NCBI GenBank assembly: GCA_937880805.1
Contig: CALGRR010000121.1
Span: 1 to 47,551, forward strand
Direction: 5' to 3'
Length of the DNA stretch: 47,551 nt
Source: an uncultured Clostridia bacterium
GTDB lineage: Bacteria > Bacillota > Clostridia > Oscillospirales > Acutalibacteraceae
Both the position numbers and the translations under genes were made by a program. Of this stretch, positions 1 through 8,031 are shown in pieces; position 1 is the first letter of the stretch; every line of letters starts with the position of its first letter. The notes beneath the pieces are model-generated. The model was not told where the DNA came from, did no database searches, and was given only the letters and a program-made list of their open reading frames with translations.

Positions 1-26
1 GGATTTGCGAGTATTTTAACGAAGAA

Positions 27-75
27 GTGGCGAAAATTATCCGACAAAAAACACGCTTCGGATTATGTTCGCCAC
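27..75. repeat. nested inverted repeat upstream of first gene
   Basis: GTGGCGAA (27-34) and TTCGCCAC (68-75) are perfect inverted copies, and inside them ATCCGA (39-44) pairs with TCGGAT (58-63). The result is one long, slightly interrupted hairpin with a 13-nt loop. No T-run follows on the plus strand, so it is not a standard terminator for an upstream gene. It ends about 20 bases before the ribosome binding site-start region of the lipoprotein gene, so it may be a 5' leader structure or the remnant of a palindromic repeat. Confidence 0.4.
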
Positions 76-97
76 GCTAAGAAAGGAATTCAGATTT

Positions 98-784
98 ATG
101 AAAAAGATTTTTGCTCTCACCATTGCAGTTATGACTATTCTTACCTGCTTCACGGCCTGCAAGCCCAAAATAAAGAACGGCGTTCTTCTTCAGAATCAGG
201 CAGGCGAAAACATTGCGGCAGTTACTCAGGCTAACGGCGGCATTGCCCGTGACGATGCAGGCAACGTTATTCTTCTTGTTACCGATGCAAACGGCAAGAA
301 TGTTAAGGATGCAAACGGCGAATATGCAACAAAGGCTGTTGCTCTTGAGCACGCACTTGTTGTTGGCAATGTTATAGAATGCACCGATTTTGCAATGACA
401 ATTCCCAACGGCTGGAGCAACGAAAAGAGCTTCACCGAGCTTATGATAAGAAAAGACGGCACAGCCGACCTTATCACCGTCGGAAACGACAGAAGTGCTT
501 CCGTTTCCGAAACTCTTCAGAAGGTAACAGCTCTTATCAACAACATTCAGTCTCTCAATCCCTCTGCCGTTATCAGAAACACATCGGTTGATATTCTCGG
601 CAACAAGGCAAACTATTTATCGGGCTATGTTGCCGACGACGGAACAGGCAAGCCCGCATTCCTCGGCTACATCATTTTCAGCCACGAAGGCTCGGTATAC
701 ACCTGCAACCTTATTTCAGACCACGATATGAACGAAAACCTTGATGAATACCTCAAAATCATCAACACCGTAGAATTCAGATAA
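98..784 (+). CDS. putative lipoprotein of unknown function
   Basis: A 228-residue protein with a lysine-start hydrophobic signal peptide ending in a lipobox-like FTAC (Cys21), so it is probably acylated and anchored outside the membrane. The start at 98 has an AAGGAA site 8-10 bases upstream; an earlier in-frame ATG (65) would add residues before the signal peptide and lacks a ribosome binding site. Residues ~25-90 are Ala/Gly/Asn/Asp-rich and low in complexity. The C-terminal ~130 residues look like a compact alpha/beta domain (pattern TIPNGWS, then FSHEGSVYTCNL near the end), reminiscent of PsbP/DUF1795-like lipoproteins, but this is only an impression. It sits 25 bp before mreB and may be cotranscribed with it, which would suggest an envelope role. 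Confidence 0.75.
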   Translation: MKKIFALTIAVMTILTCFTACKPKIKNGVLLQNQAGENIAAVTQANGGIARDDAGNVILLVTDANGKNVKDANGEYATKAVALEHALVVGNVIECTDFAMTIPNGWSNEKSFTELMIRKDGTADLITVGNDRSASVSETLQKVTALINNIQSLNPSAVIRNTSVDILGNKANYLSGYVADDGTGKPAFLGYIIFSHEGSVYTCNLISDHDMNENLDEYLKIINTVEFR

Positions 785-809
785 TCAATCGTAAAAAGGA
801 GAAATCAAA

Positions 810-1826
810 ATGTTATTTACTCAGGATATAGGCATTGACCTCGGCACAGCCAACACCCTTGTTTTTGTTAAGAATAAGGGCATTGTTATAAGAGAACCCT
901 CCGTTGTTGCGGTTGACCAGAAGAGCAATCCCCCCAAGGTTGTTGCAGTAGGCACCGAGGCAAAGGAAATGATAGGCAGAACTCCCGGCTCAATCGTTGC
1001 CGTGCGTCCTCTCAAAGACGGCGTTATTGCAGACTTTGAAATCACCGCAGAAATGATTGAATCCTTCATAAAACGCACAACAAAGCGTATGCCATTCTCA
1101 AGAATCAGAGTTCTTATCTGCATTCCCTCAGGCGTTACCGAGGTTGAAAGAAAGGCTGTTCACGACGCTGCAAAGAGTGCAGGCGCAAACTACATCAGCC
1201 TTATTGAAGAGCCTATGGCAGCAGCTATCGGTGCAGGTCTGCCCGTAAGCGAAGCAACCGGCAGTATGGTTGTTGACATCGGCGGCGGCACAGCAGAGGT
1301 TGCCGTTATCTCACTCGGCGGCGTTGTTACCGCAAATTCCTGCCGTGTTGCAGGCGATAATTTTGACGAAGCCATCATTTCTTACATCAAGAAAAAATAT
1401 AATCTTCTTATCGGTGAAAGAACCGCAGAAGATATAAAAATCAAAATCGGCTCCGCCTTCCCCTATGAAGGCGAGGGCACAATCAACATCAAGGGCAGAA
1501 ACCTTATGGACGGACTTCCCAAGAATGTTGACGTTACTTCCGAAGAAATCCGCGAAGCACTTGCAGACCCCGTTTCGCAGATTGTTGATGCTGTTAAGTC
1601 AACTCTTGAAAAAACTCCTCCCGAGCTTGCCGCAGATATTATCGACCACGGCATTATGCTCACGGGCGGCGGTGCTCTTCTCAGAGGACTTGACAAGCTT
1701 ATTTCGGCAGAAACCAAAATCCCTGTTATCATTGCAACCAATCCTCTTGACTGCGTAGCAGACGGCACGGGTATCTGCCTTGAAAACGATAATCTCAACG
1801 TTATCAGCAACAAAAAATATATCTAA
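810..1826 (+). CDS. mreB: rod shape-determining protein MreB (actin homologue)
   Basis: MreB forms membrane-associated filaments that position the elongation machinery for lateral-wall peptidoglycan synthesis. The 338-residue length is normal. All actin-fold ATP-binding motifs are visible: phosphate 1 IDLGTANT (residues ~9-16), phosphate 2 VVDIGGGTAEVAV (~153-165), and the adenosine motif LTGGGALLRGL near residue 285. An AAAGGAG ribosome binding site precedes the ATG. It heads an mreB-mreC-mreD-PBP2 cluster on the plus strand with very short gaps, the classic elongasome arrangement. Confidence 0.97.
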   Translation: MLFTQDIGIDLGTANTLVFVKNKGIVIREPSVVAVDQKSNPPKVVAVGTEAKEMIGRTPGSIVAVRPLKDGVIADFEITAEMIESFIKRTTKRMPFSRIRVLICIPSGVTEVERKAVHDAAKSAGANYISLIEEPMAAAIGAGLPVSEATGSMVVDIGGGTAEVAVISLGGVVTANSCRVAGDNFDEAIISYIKKKYNLLIGERTAEDIKIKIGSAFPYEGEGTINIKGRNLMDGLPKNVDVTSEEIREALADPVSQIVDAVKSTLEKTPPELAADIIDHGIMLTGGGALLRGLDKLISAETKIPVIIATNPLDCVADGTGICLENDNLNVISNKKYI

Positions 1827-1838
1827 GGAGCTATTCTG

Positions 1839-2681
1839 ATGATCCGCTTTTTGAAAAGCACTGCATTCAAAATATTTGCGGTTGTTGCCGCCGCCCTGCT
1901 TGCAGGGTCGGTGTTTGCCTTTGCATCAAGAAGCGGCTCTTCTCCGCTTACAAGCGTTACGGGAGTTATTTTCGGCCCGCTTTCAAGGCTGACCTCCTAT
2001 GTTTCGGCTGAAATTTCAAAGCTTCCGATTTCTTTCAAATCCTCTTCGGCTCTTGCCGGTGAGATTAAAGAGCTTGAGAAAAAAATTGATAAGCTCACCA
2101 AGCAGCTTGTTGACTATGAGCAGATTAAGCATAAAAACGATTTCTACCAGGAATTTCTGGGTCTTAAAGAAGAGCATTCCGATTATGTTTTCGCCGAAGC
2201 TGCAATTATCGGCAGAGATGCGGCGGATAATCTCGGCTCATTCACTCTCAACAAGGGCTCTCTTAACGATATAAGCGTTAATGACCCCGTTATTTACGGA
2301 AAATATCTTGTTGGCGTTGTTGCCTCGGTAACTCCCACACAATGCACCGTTAACACCATTCTTAACCCCAAGGTTAACGTAAGTGCCTATGAAGTGCGTA
2401 CCCGTGACCTCGGCTTTGTAACCTCAACGGTTGCCCTTGCTCAGGAGGGTCATTGCCATATGCCGGGGCTTCCCACTTCAACCGCAGTTACCGCAGGCGG
2501 AATAATCTGCACCTCGGGCGTCGGCGGCATATTCCCCCGTGACCTCATAATAGGCACAATCGTTGATGTTGTTGACGGAACAGTTGATATTTCTGCAAGT
2601 GCGGTTATTCAGCCCGGCGTTGATTTTTCGCTTATAACAGATGTTTTCATAATTACTTCATTTAACGGTCAGACAGAATAA
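1839..2681 (+). CDS. mreC: rod shape-determining protein MreC
   Basis: A bitopic membrane protein of the elongasome that links MreB and MreD to PBP2. At 280 residues it has one N-terminal transmembrane helix (~10-28), a coiled-coil segment (~65-100, the stretch starting ALAGEIKELEKKIDKL), then the beta-rich periplasmic-type domain with the typical NKGSLNDISVNDPVI segment. It starts 12 bp after mreB behind AAGGAG and ends 2 bp before mreD, so the genes are probably translated from one message. Confidence 0.95.
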   Translation: MIRFLKSTAFKIFAVVAAALLAGSVFAFASRSGSSPLTSVTGVIFGPLSRLTSYVSAEISKLPISFKSSSALAGEIKELEKKIDKLTKQLVDYEQIKHKNDFYQEFLGLKEEHSDYVFAEAAIIGRDAADNLGSFTLNKGSLNDISVNDPVIYGKYLVGVVASVTPTQCTVNTILNPKVNVSAYEVRTRDLGFVTSTVALAQEGHCHMPGLPTSTAVTAGGIICTSGVGGIFPRDLIIGTIVDVVDGTVDISASAVIQPGVDFSLITDVFIITSFNGQTE

Positions 2682-2683
2682 AT

Positions 2684-3205
2684 ATGACGATTGAAACTCA
2701 CCGCAAAATTTTAATATTCCGCAGGGTTAGCCTTGCTCTGATTTTGCTGCTGCTGTCACTCCTTCAGAATACCGACGGCTATTTTCCGCAGATTTTCGGG
2801 GTCAGGGCTTTATTGCTTATTCCCGCAGTTGTTTGCATCTCAATGTATGAAAGAGATTTGCCCGGTATGCTTTTCGGGCTTTTTGCGGGTGCTTTGTGGG
2901 ATGTTTTTGCTTCAGGCGGCAGCTTCAATGCATTTTTCCTTCTTGTAACGGGCTTTTTATGCGGCACTCTTATTAATACAATTATGAGAAACAATGTTGT
3001 TACCGCAACCCTGCTTTCCGCCGTATGGAGCCTGATTTATAACCTTGGCTATTGGCTTTTCCATTATGTTTTCACATCGCTGGACAGTGCGGCATTTATG
3101 CTTTTACGCTATTATCTGCCGTCATTTATCTATACAGTTGTTCTCACTCCCGTTATATTTATAATTGTGCGGGCGGTTGAGAAAAAGTTTTCAATAGAAA
3201 CATAA
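2684..3205 (+). CDS. mreD: rod shape-determining protein MreD
   Basis: A small polytopic membrane protein (173 residues, about five to six hydrophobic segments) of the MreD family. It is recognised by position directly after MreC and by the PGMLFGLFAGALWDVFASG segment (~residues 65-85), which matches the conserved second to third helix of the family. Only 2 bp separate it from mreC and no strong ribosome binding site is visible, so translational coupling is likely. A leader-plus-hairpin repeat lies in the 67-bp gap to PBP2. Confidence 0.9.
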   Translation: MTIETHRKILIFRRVSLALILLLLSLLQNTDGYFPQIFGVRALLLIPAVVCISMYERDLPGMLFGLFAGALWDVFASGGSFNAFFLLVTGFLCGTLINTIMRNNVVTATLLSAVWSLIYNLGYWLFHYVFTSLDSAAFMLLRYYLPSFIYTVVLTPVIFIIVRAVEKKFSIET

Positions 3206-3250
3206 AAACGGGTACGGGCAAAGCCCGTCCTCACTTCTTCACTATTATTT
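3205..3250. repeat. small palindromic element (leader + ACGGGC/GCCCGT hairpin)
   Basis: ACGGGCAAAGCCCGT (3214-3228) forms a 6-bp stem with a 3-nt loop. It is followed by the reverse complement of an AATAGTGAAGAAG leader also found at 23777 and 32523. No strong U-run follows on the plus strand. It may end part of the mreBCD message, but its recurrence across the window marks it as a dispersed repeat. Confidence 0.6.
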
Positions 3251-3272
3251 CAGAAAGAAAGGATGAACAGAT

Positions 3273-5324
3273 TTGCACGTTAAAATAACAGCATCAAGAC
3301 GCATTGCGGCAATCTGCGTTATGCTTTTCTTTTTTGTTTTCTTCGCCTTTGACCTGGTAAAGCTCCAGATTATCGATGGTGAAGAATATGCTGCGGCAAG
3401 CTCTGCCGTTTCCGAAAAAACGGCTTCGATTTCTGCCGCAAGGGGTGAAATTGTTGACACAGACGGAAACCCGCTTGTTTATAACGACCAGGGCTATTCC
3501 GTTATTTTTGACCACGCTTATTTTCCCTCCGCCAAGGAGCAGGAAAAACGCAACGAAATAATCATCAGCCTTATCCGCCTTTTTGAGTCAAACTCACTTG
3601 AATGGCTCGATAAGCTCCCTCTTGTTTTTGATGCAAACGGCGTTATTCAGTTCAAAGAGGATTCCGAATCTCTTATAAAAGAAATGAAAAGCGAGGATAT
3701 GCTTCATCTTAACGAGTATGCCTCTGCCAGGGATTGCTTTGATGCACTCATTGCCCGCTATAAGCTGCAGAATTTTTCAGCCTCAGATGCAAGAAAGGTT
3801 GCATCTGTTTGCTATGAAATGAAAAGAATATATTTCAGCGTAGGCAGCCCCTATACCTTTGCGGTTGATGTGCCCGAAGAAATAATTTCTAAAATAAAAG
3901 AAAACAGCAATTTTTATCAGGGTGTTGATGTTCAGGTTGTGCCCGTGCGTAAATATGCCGACGGCGACCTTGCTCCCCACATTCTGGGCAGAATCGGTGC
4001 TATTGATGCCGAGGAATACAAAGAGAAAAAATCAGAGGGCTATAAAATAACAGATTTCATCGGCAAAAGCGGCATTGAATCTGCTATGGAGGAGTATCTT
4101 CGCGGAACCGACGGCGAAGCAACCGTTTATACCGATGACGAGGGCAACAGCACAACTCAGGTTACCACCGACCCGCAGCACGGCAACACCGTTGTGCTCA
4201 CAATTTCCGCAGGTTTGCAGGAGGTTCTTACCGAATCTCTTGAAAAAGCCCTGCTTGACTATGCGGGAACAAAGGGCAATATGGTTGAAAATGCAGGTGC
4301 CGCCGTTGTTATCAACTGCAGAACGGGTGCAATTTTAGGCAGTGCTTCCTACCCCACCTATGATATTTCAACCTACAGCGAAAATGCCGCCGAGCTCAAT
4401 AAAGCGGCAGGCTCACCTCTCTGGAACAGAGCTCTTCTTTCAACCTATGCAACGGGTTCAACGATGAAGCCCTCGGTTGCCATTGCGGCTCTTGAAGAGG
4501 GGATTATCAATAAAGACACAACTGTCTACTGCTCGGGAATGTATACCTATCTCGGTCAGAAATTCAAATGCGAACAGAGTCACGACACCAGATTTCTTGA
4601 TGTTGTTAATGCAATAGATGAATCCTGCAACACCTTCTTCTATGAAGTAGGCGATATGCTCGGCATTGAAAAAATGAATGAATACCGAATTCTTTTCGGT
4701 TTAGGCTCAAAAACCGGCTGTGAGCTCGGTGAAGCAAGCGGCGTGCTTGACAGCCCCGAATACAGAAACTCAATCAATCAGGAATGGCTGCCCGGTTACA
4801 CCGTTCAGTCGGCAATCGGTCAGGCGGGTAATCTTTTCACACCCATTCAGCTTGCAAACTACTGTGCAACCATTGCAAACGGCGGCACGAGATATAAAAC
4901 TCATTTTGTAAAGAGCATAAAATCCCACGATTATTCACAGACGATTATGGAAACAAAACCCACCGTTGTTGTTGAAACGGGTATTTCAAAGGAAACTCTT
5001 GAAACCGTTAAGCAGGGTATGCTCCAGGTTGGTACCACGGGCTACTGCTCCTCATATTTCAGAGGTCTGCCCGTTCAGGTTGCCGCAAAAACAGGCACAT
5101 CGCAGGAAATCCGTAATCTCGACGGTGTTTCCGTTAAAATAAATAACGGCTTCCTTATTGCCTTCGCTCCCTATGATAACCCCGAAATTGCGATTGCGGC
5201 GGTTGGCGAGGGTATGACCTCGGGCGTTTTCGTTGCTCCCGTTGTTGCCGCCGTTGTTGATTATTATTTCGGCGAAACCGACACAATGCAGTCCTATCAG
5301 ACTGAAAACGTTCTTATTCCCTGA
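3273..5324 (+). CDS. mrdA: penicillin-binding protein 2 (elongation transpeptidase)
   Basis: A class B PBP that cross-links lateral-wall peptidoglycan with RodA and MreBCD. The 683-residue protein starts at TTG behind AGAAAGGA. It has one N-terminal transmembrane helix (~10-30), a PBP dimerisation/pedestal region (~45-290), and the transpeptidase domain (~325-670). Catalytic motifs are STMK (Ser396), SCN (~451-453) and KTGT (~606-609). It lies directly after mreD. The gene symbol could equally be given as pbpA/pbp2; the family assignment is secure. Confidence 0.93.
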   Translation: MHVKITASRRIAAICVMLFFFVFFAFDLVKLQIIDGEEYAAASSAVSEKTASISAARGEIVDTDGNPLVYNDQGYSVIFDHAYFPSAKEQEKRNEIIISLIRLFESNSLEWLDKLPLVFDANGVIQFKEDSESLIKEMKSEDMLHLNEYASARDCFDALIARYKLQNFSASDARKVASVCYEMKRIYFSVGSPYTFAVDVPEEIISKIKENSNFYQGVDVQVVPVRKYADGDLAPHILGRIGAIDAEEYKEKKSEGYKITDFIGKSGIESAMEEYLRGTDGEATVYTDDEGNSTTQVTTDPQHGNTVVLTISAGLQEVLTESLEKALLDYAGTKGNMVENAGAAVVINCRTGAILGSASYPTYDISTYSENAAELNKAAGSPLWNRALLSTYATGSTMKPSVAIAALEEGIINKDTTVYCSGMYTYLGQKFKCEQSHDTRFLDVVNAIDESCNTFFYEVGDMLGIEKMNEYRILFGLGSKTGCELGEASGVLDSPEYRNSINQEWLPGYTVQSAIGQAGNLFTPIQLANYCATIANGGTRYKTHFVKSIKSHDYSQTIMETKPTVVVETGISKETLETVKQGMLQVGTTGYCSSYFRGLPVQVAAKTGTSQEIRNLDGVSVKINNGFLIAFAPYDNPEIAIAAVGEGMTSGVFVAPVVAAVVDYYFGETDTMQSYQTENVLIP

Positions 5325-5330
5325 TAAAAA

Positions 5331-5353
5331 TCGGGTAAGGGCGACGCCCTTCC
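5331..5353. repeat. small palindromic element (AAGGGC hairpin)
   Basis: AAGGGCGACGCCCTT (5337-5351) sits between PBP2 and minD and is followed by an AT-rich stretch rich in TATTATTTATTCACTATTC, the inverse of the leader seen at the other copies. It is the same family as the unit at 3205. Confidence 0.6.
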
Positions 5354-5421
5354 TTATCTATTATTTATTCACTATTCTTTATTATCTATTATCTGAAACT
5401 ATTACGAAAGGAGTGTTCACC

Positions 5422-6144
5422 GTGGCACAGATAATTGTTGTTGCTTCGGGCAAAGGCGGCTCGGGTAAATCATCCTTCACCGTTGGTGCGGGCAGGGCAC
5501 TTGCCAACCTCGGCTATAAGGTGCTTGCCGCCGACTGCGATATAGGGCTTCGCTCCCTTGATATTCTTCTCGGCGTTTCCGAGCAGGTAGTTTTTGACTG
5601 GGGCGACCTTCTTCTTGAAAGATGCTCCGCAGAGCAGGCAATAATCAAGGCTGATATTGATTTGATTGCCGCACCCCGCAGCTTTTACGATGAATTCACT
5701 CCCGAAGCGGTTGCTTCTCTTTTCAAATCGCTTTCTGAAAACTACGATTATATTCTCCTCGATTCCCCCGCGGGAATTGACAGAGGCTTTGAGCTCGCCG
5801 CCGCAGGTGCAGACAAGGCAATTGTTGTTACAACGCCCGACAGCGTTTGTGTCAGAAGCTGCTCAATGGCTTTTGCAGGGCTCCGCAGGCTTAAAATTGA
5901 AGATGTACGCCTTGTTATCAATATGTTTGAGGTTAAGCCCGTCTGCAAAAAGAAGCTTCTCAACATCGACCAATGCATCGATGAAACGGGTGTTCAGCTT
6001 CTCGGAGTTGTGCCCCGCGATGCAAACATAGGCTTCAGCTCCGTAACCGGCACTTCTCCCAAGGAATTTGCACCCTCATCGCTTGCTTTCAGCCGTATTG
6101 CAAAGCGAATCAGCGGCAAGCGTGTGCCCCTTGTTTGCGAGTAA
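5422..6144 (+). CDS. minD: MinD-type septum-site ATPase
   Basis: A 240-residue ParA/MinD-superfamily ATPase. The GTG start at 5422 is chosen because AAAGGAG lies 8 bases upstream and the product then begins AQIIVVASGKGGSGKSS; upstream in-frame sequence runs into the PBP2 gene. It has a deviant Walker A KGGSGKS (residues 11-17), the switch I region ADCDIGLRSLD, and Walker B YILLDSPAG. The C-terminus (FSRIAKRISGKRVPLV) is basic but only weakly amphipathic compared with the usual MinD membrane-targeting helix. No minC, minE or divIVA is in the window. It directly follows the elongasome genes, and its stop codon is embedded in the ribosome binding site of mnmE. Confidence 0.85.
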   Translation: MAQIIVVASGKGGSGKSSFTVGAGRALANLGYKVLAADCDIGLRSLDILLGVSEQVVFDWGDLLLERCSAEQAIIKADIDLIAAPRSFYDEFTPEAVASLFKSLSENYDYILLDSPAGIDRGFELAAAGADKAIVVTTPDSVCVRSCSMAFAGLRRLKIEDVRLVINMFEVKPVCKKKLLNIDQCIDETGVQLLGVVPRDANIGFSSVTGTSPKEFAPSSLAFSRIAKRISGKRVPLVCE

Positions 6145-6156
6145 GGAGAATTATTT

Positions 6157-7524
6157 ATGAATAACCAAACTATAGCCGCCATTGCAACTCCGAATGCACC
6201 CGGCGGAATAGGAATAATCAGAATATCGGGCGAAAACGCCGTTGAAATTGCGGCAAAGATTTTCAGGCCCGTAAGCGGAATTTCACTGACCGAAAGCAAG
6301 GGCTACTGTGCCCATTTCGGCTCGGTTTATGATAATAACGAAAAAATCGACGAGGCAGTCTGCCTCGTTTTTCGTGCTCCGAAAAGCTATACGGGCGAGG
6401 ATGTTGCAGAAATCAACTGCCACGGCGGTTTATATGTTACAAAACAAATTCTGCGAGCCGCCCTCAATGCGGGTGCAAGACCAGCGGAGGCGGGGGAGTT
6501 CACAAAAAGAGCTTTCCTCAACGGCAAAATGGACCTTGCGGGCAGCGAAAGCGTTATGGCTTTAATCGGTGCTTCGGGCAAGCAGGCTGCCGCCGCCGCA
6601 CTCAACACACTTGACGGTCACCTCAGCCGCAAAATCAGGGAATGTGCTGATAAAATCATCGGCATCTGTGCATCCCTTGCCGCCTGGGTGGATTACCCCG
6701 ATGAGGATATTGAAGATACCTCATCTGACGAAATGCTTGCCGTTTTTAAAAATGTTAAATCGGAGCTTGAAACAATACTTAAACGCTACGATTGCGGCAG
6801 AGCCGTCACCGAGGGCATTGACACCGTTATTGTCGGCAGACCCAACGTTGGCAAATCAACGCTTATGAATCTTCTCACGGGCTTTGAACGCTCGATTGTT
6901 ACCGATATTGCGGGCACAACCCGTGATATTGTTGAAGAAAAGGTTATGCTCGGCGAAATCATTCTTCGCATTGCCGATACTGCGGGAATTCACGAAACCG
7001 AAAACACCGTTGAAAATATCGGCGTCAATATGGCAAAACGCCGCCTTGAAAGGGCGGAGCTTGTGCTTGCGGTTTTTGATTCGAGCGAAGCTTTTACAGA
7101 TGACGATAAAGAAATCATCAAACAATGCGAAGGCAAAAAGAGCATTGCAATTCTTAATAAATCCGACCTTCCCGCCGCACTCGACAGAAAAATTATCGGC
7201 GAGGTTTTCCACACGGTTGTGGAAATCTCGGCATCAACGGGCGAGGGCAGGGAAGAGCTTGAAAACGCAGTTGCCTCTCTTCTTTCAACAAATGAATTTG
7301 ACCCCTCCGCCGCCTGCCTCACGGGCGAAAGACAGCGTCAATGCTGCCTTAAAGCGGTTAATCATCTGACTGAGGCAATCGGTGCACTCGAGCTCGGCGT
7401 CACATTCGATGCGGTCAATGTTTGTGCCGACTGTGCAATAGATGCCCTTCTTGAGCTCACGGGCGAAAAAGCAACCGCAACGGTTGTTGACGAAGTATTC
7501 TCCCGCTTCTGCGTAGGAAAATAA
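6157..7524 (+). CDS. mnmE: tRNA uridine-5-carboxymethylaminomethyl modification GTPase MnmE
   Basis: With MnmG this potassium-dependent GTPase makes the cmnm5 modification at the wobble uridine of certain tRNAs. At 455 residues it has the N-terminal tetrahydrofolate-binding domain (~1-117), a helical domain, and an inserted G domain with GRPNVGKS (227-234), DIAGTTRD, DTAG and NKSD. The C-terminal CVGK carries the essential Cys of the CxGK motif. An AAGGAG site overlaps the minD stop. A 500-bp repeat-rich gap separates it from its partner mnmG, whereas the two are usually adjacent. Confidence 0.97.
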   Translation: MNNQTIAAIATPNAPGGIGIIRISGENAVEIAAKIFRPVSGISLTESKGYCAHFGSVYDNNEKIDEAVCLVFRAPKSYTGEDVAEINCHGGLYVTKQILRAALNAGARPAEAGEFTKRAFLNGKMDLAGSESVMALIGASGKQAAAAALNTLDGHLSRKIRECADKIIGICASLAAWVDYPDEDIEDTSSDEMLAVFKNVKSELETILKRYDCGRAVTEGIDTVIVGRPNVGKSTLMNLLTGFERSIVTDIAGTTRDIVEEKVMLGEIILRIADTAGIHETENTVENIGVNMAKRRLERAELVLAVFDSSEAFTDDDKEIIKQCEGKKSIAILNKSDLPAALDRKIIGEVFHTVVEISASTGEGREELENAVASLLSTNEFDPSAACLTGERQRQCCLKAVNHLTEAIGALELGVTFDAVNVCADCAIDALLELTGEKATATVVDEVFSRFCVGK

Positions 7525-8031
7525 ACAACTTGCAAAAACTCCGAAAAACAGCGGATTATAATTCTTATTTGCAATAATAACACCCGTTTTTAATTCTTAT
7601 TTAGCATAATACCGCCCATTTTGGTTTACAGACGATAGAAATTTCCCAAACGATGCAGAGTTAAATCGGCTTCACGCAATCGGCTGTAAACGAGAGCTTT
7701 TTAATAGTGAAGTTCACCTTACGGTGAGAGAAGTATCGCAAGCGAAATGAAGTTTTCGGCTGTGCCGAAAGTGAAGTTTGCCTGTCGGCAAGACTCGGAT
7801 AGGCTCCGCCTATGACCGATTTTATAAGTAACTGCAACTAACCATTTGGTAAATGCGTCGCAGACCCTTAATTCTGCATTCATCACTCTGCATTCAAAAA
7901 TTATCCTAAAACACCCGCTTATTCAAACAACATTTTTTCACGATTTAAATCGCTGAATTGGTATAAAAATTAAAATTTTATAATTCCGAATTGCGCATTA
8001 CGAATTCCGGATTATATTTAAGGATTTGCTT
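7525..8031. repeat. 507-bp intergenic block of repeats, no gene
   Basis: No plausible gene is seen. At 7560-7622 a ~31-bp AATTCTTATTT... unit occurs twice in tandem with about 80% identity. From ~7701 to 7823 there is a chain of small hairpins (TCACC/GGTGA, TCGC/GCGA, TTTCGGC/GCCGAAA, TTGCC/GGCAA, GGATAGGC/GCCTATGACC) separated by TGAAG linkers, starting with the TAATAGTGAA leader found at other repeat sites. At 7870-7900 TTCTGCATTCA-like words repeat. The rest, up to the mnmG ribosome binding site, is AT-rich. Confidence 0.7.

Noticed and set aside
3..80. 26-codon open frame at the left edge (ends ...RQKTRFGLCSPR)
   Set aside because: Could be the end of an upstream gene, but there is no recognisable C-terminus and it crosses a strong palindrome; too little to call.
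5233..5421. upstream extension of the MinD frame into the PBP2 gene
   Set aside because: Hydrophobic nonsense translation of another gene and of intergenic repeats; the GTG at 5422 has the ribosome binding site.
7560..7622. small RNA gene in the mnmE-mnmG gap
   Set aside because: Only a two-copy AT-rich repeat with no promoter-terminator pair or recognisable structure.
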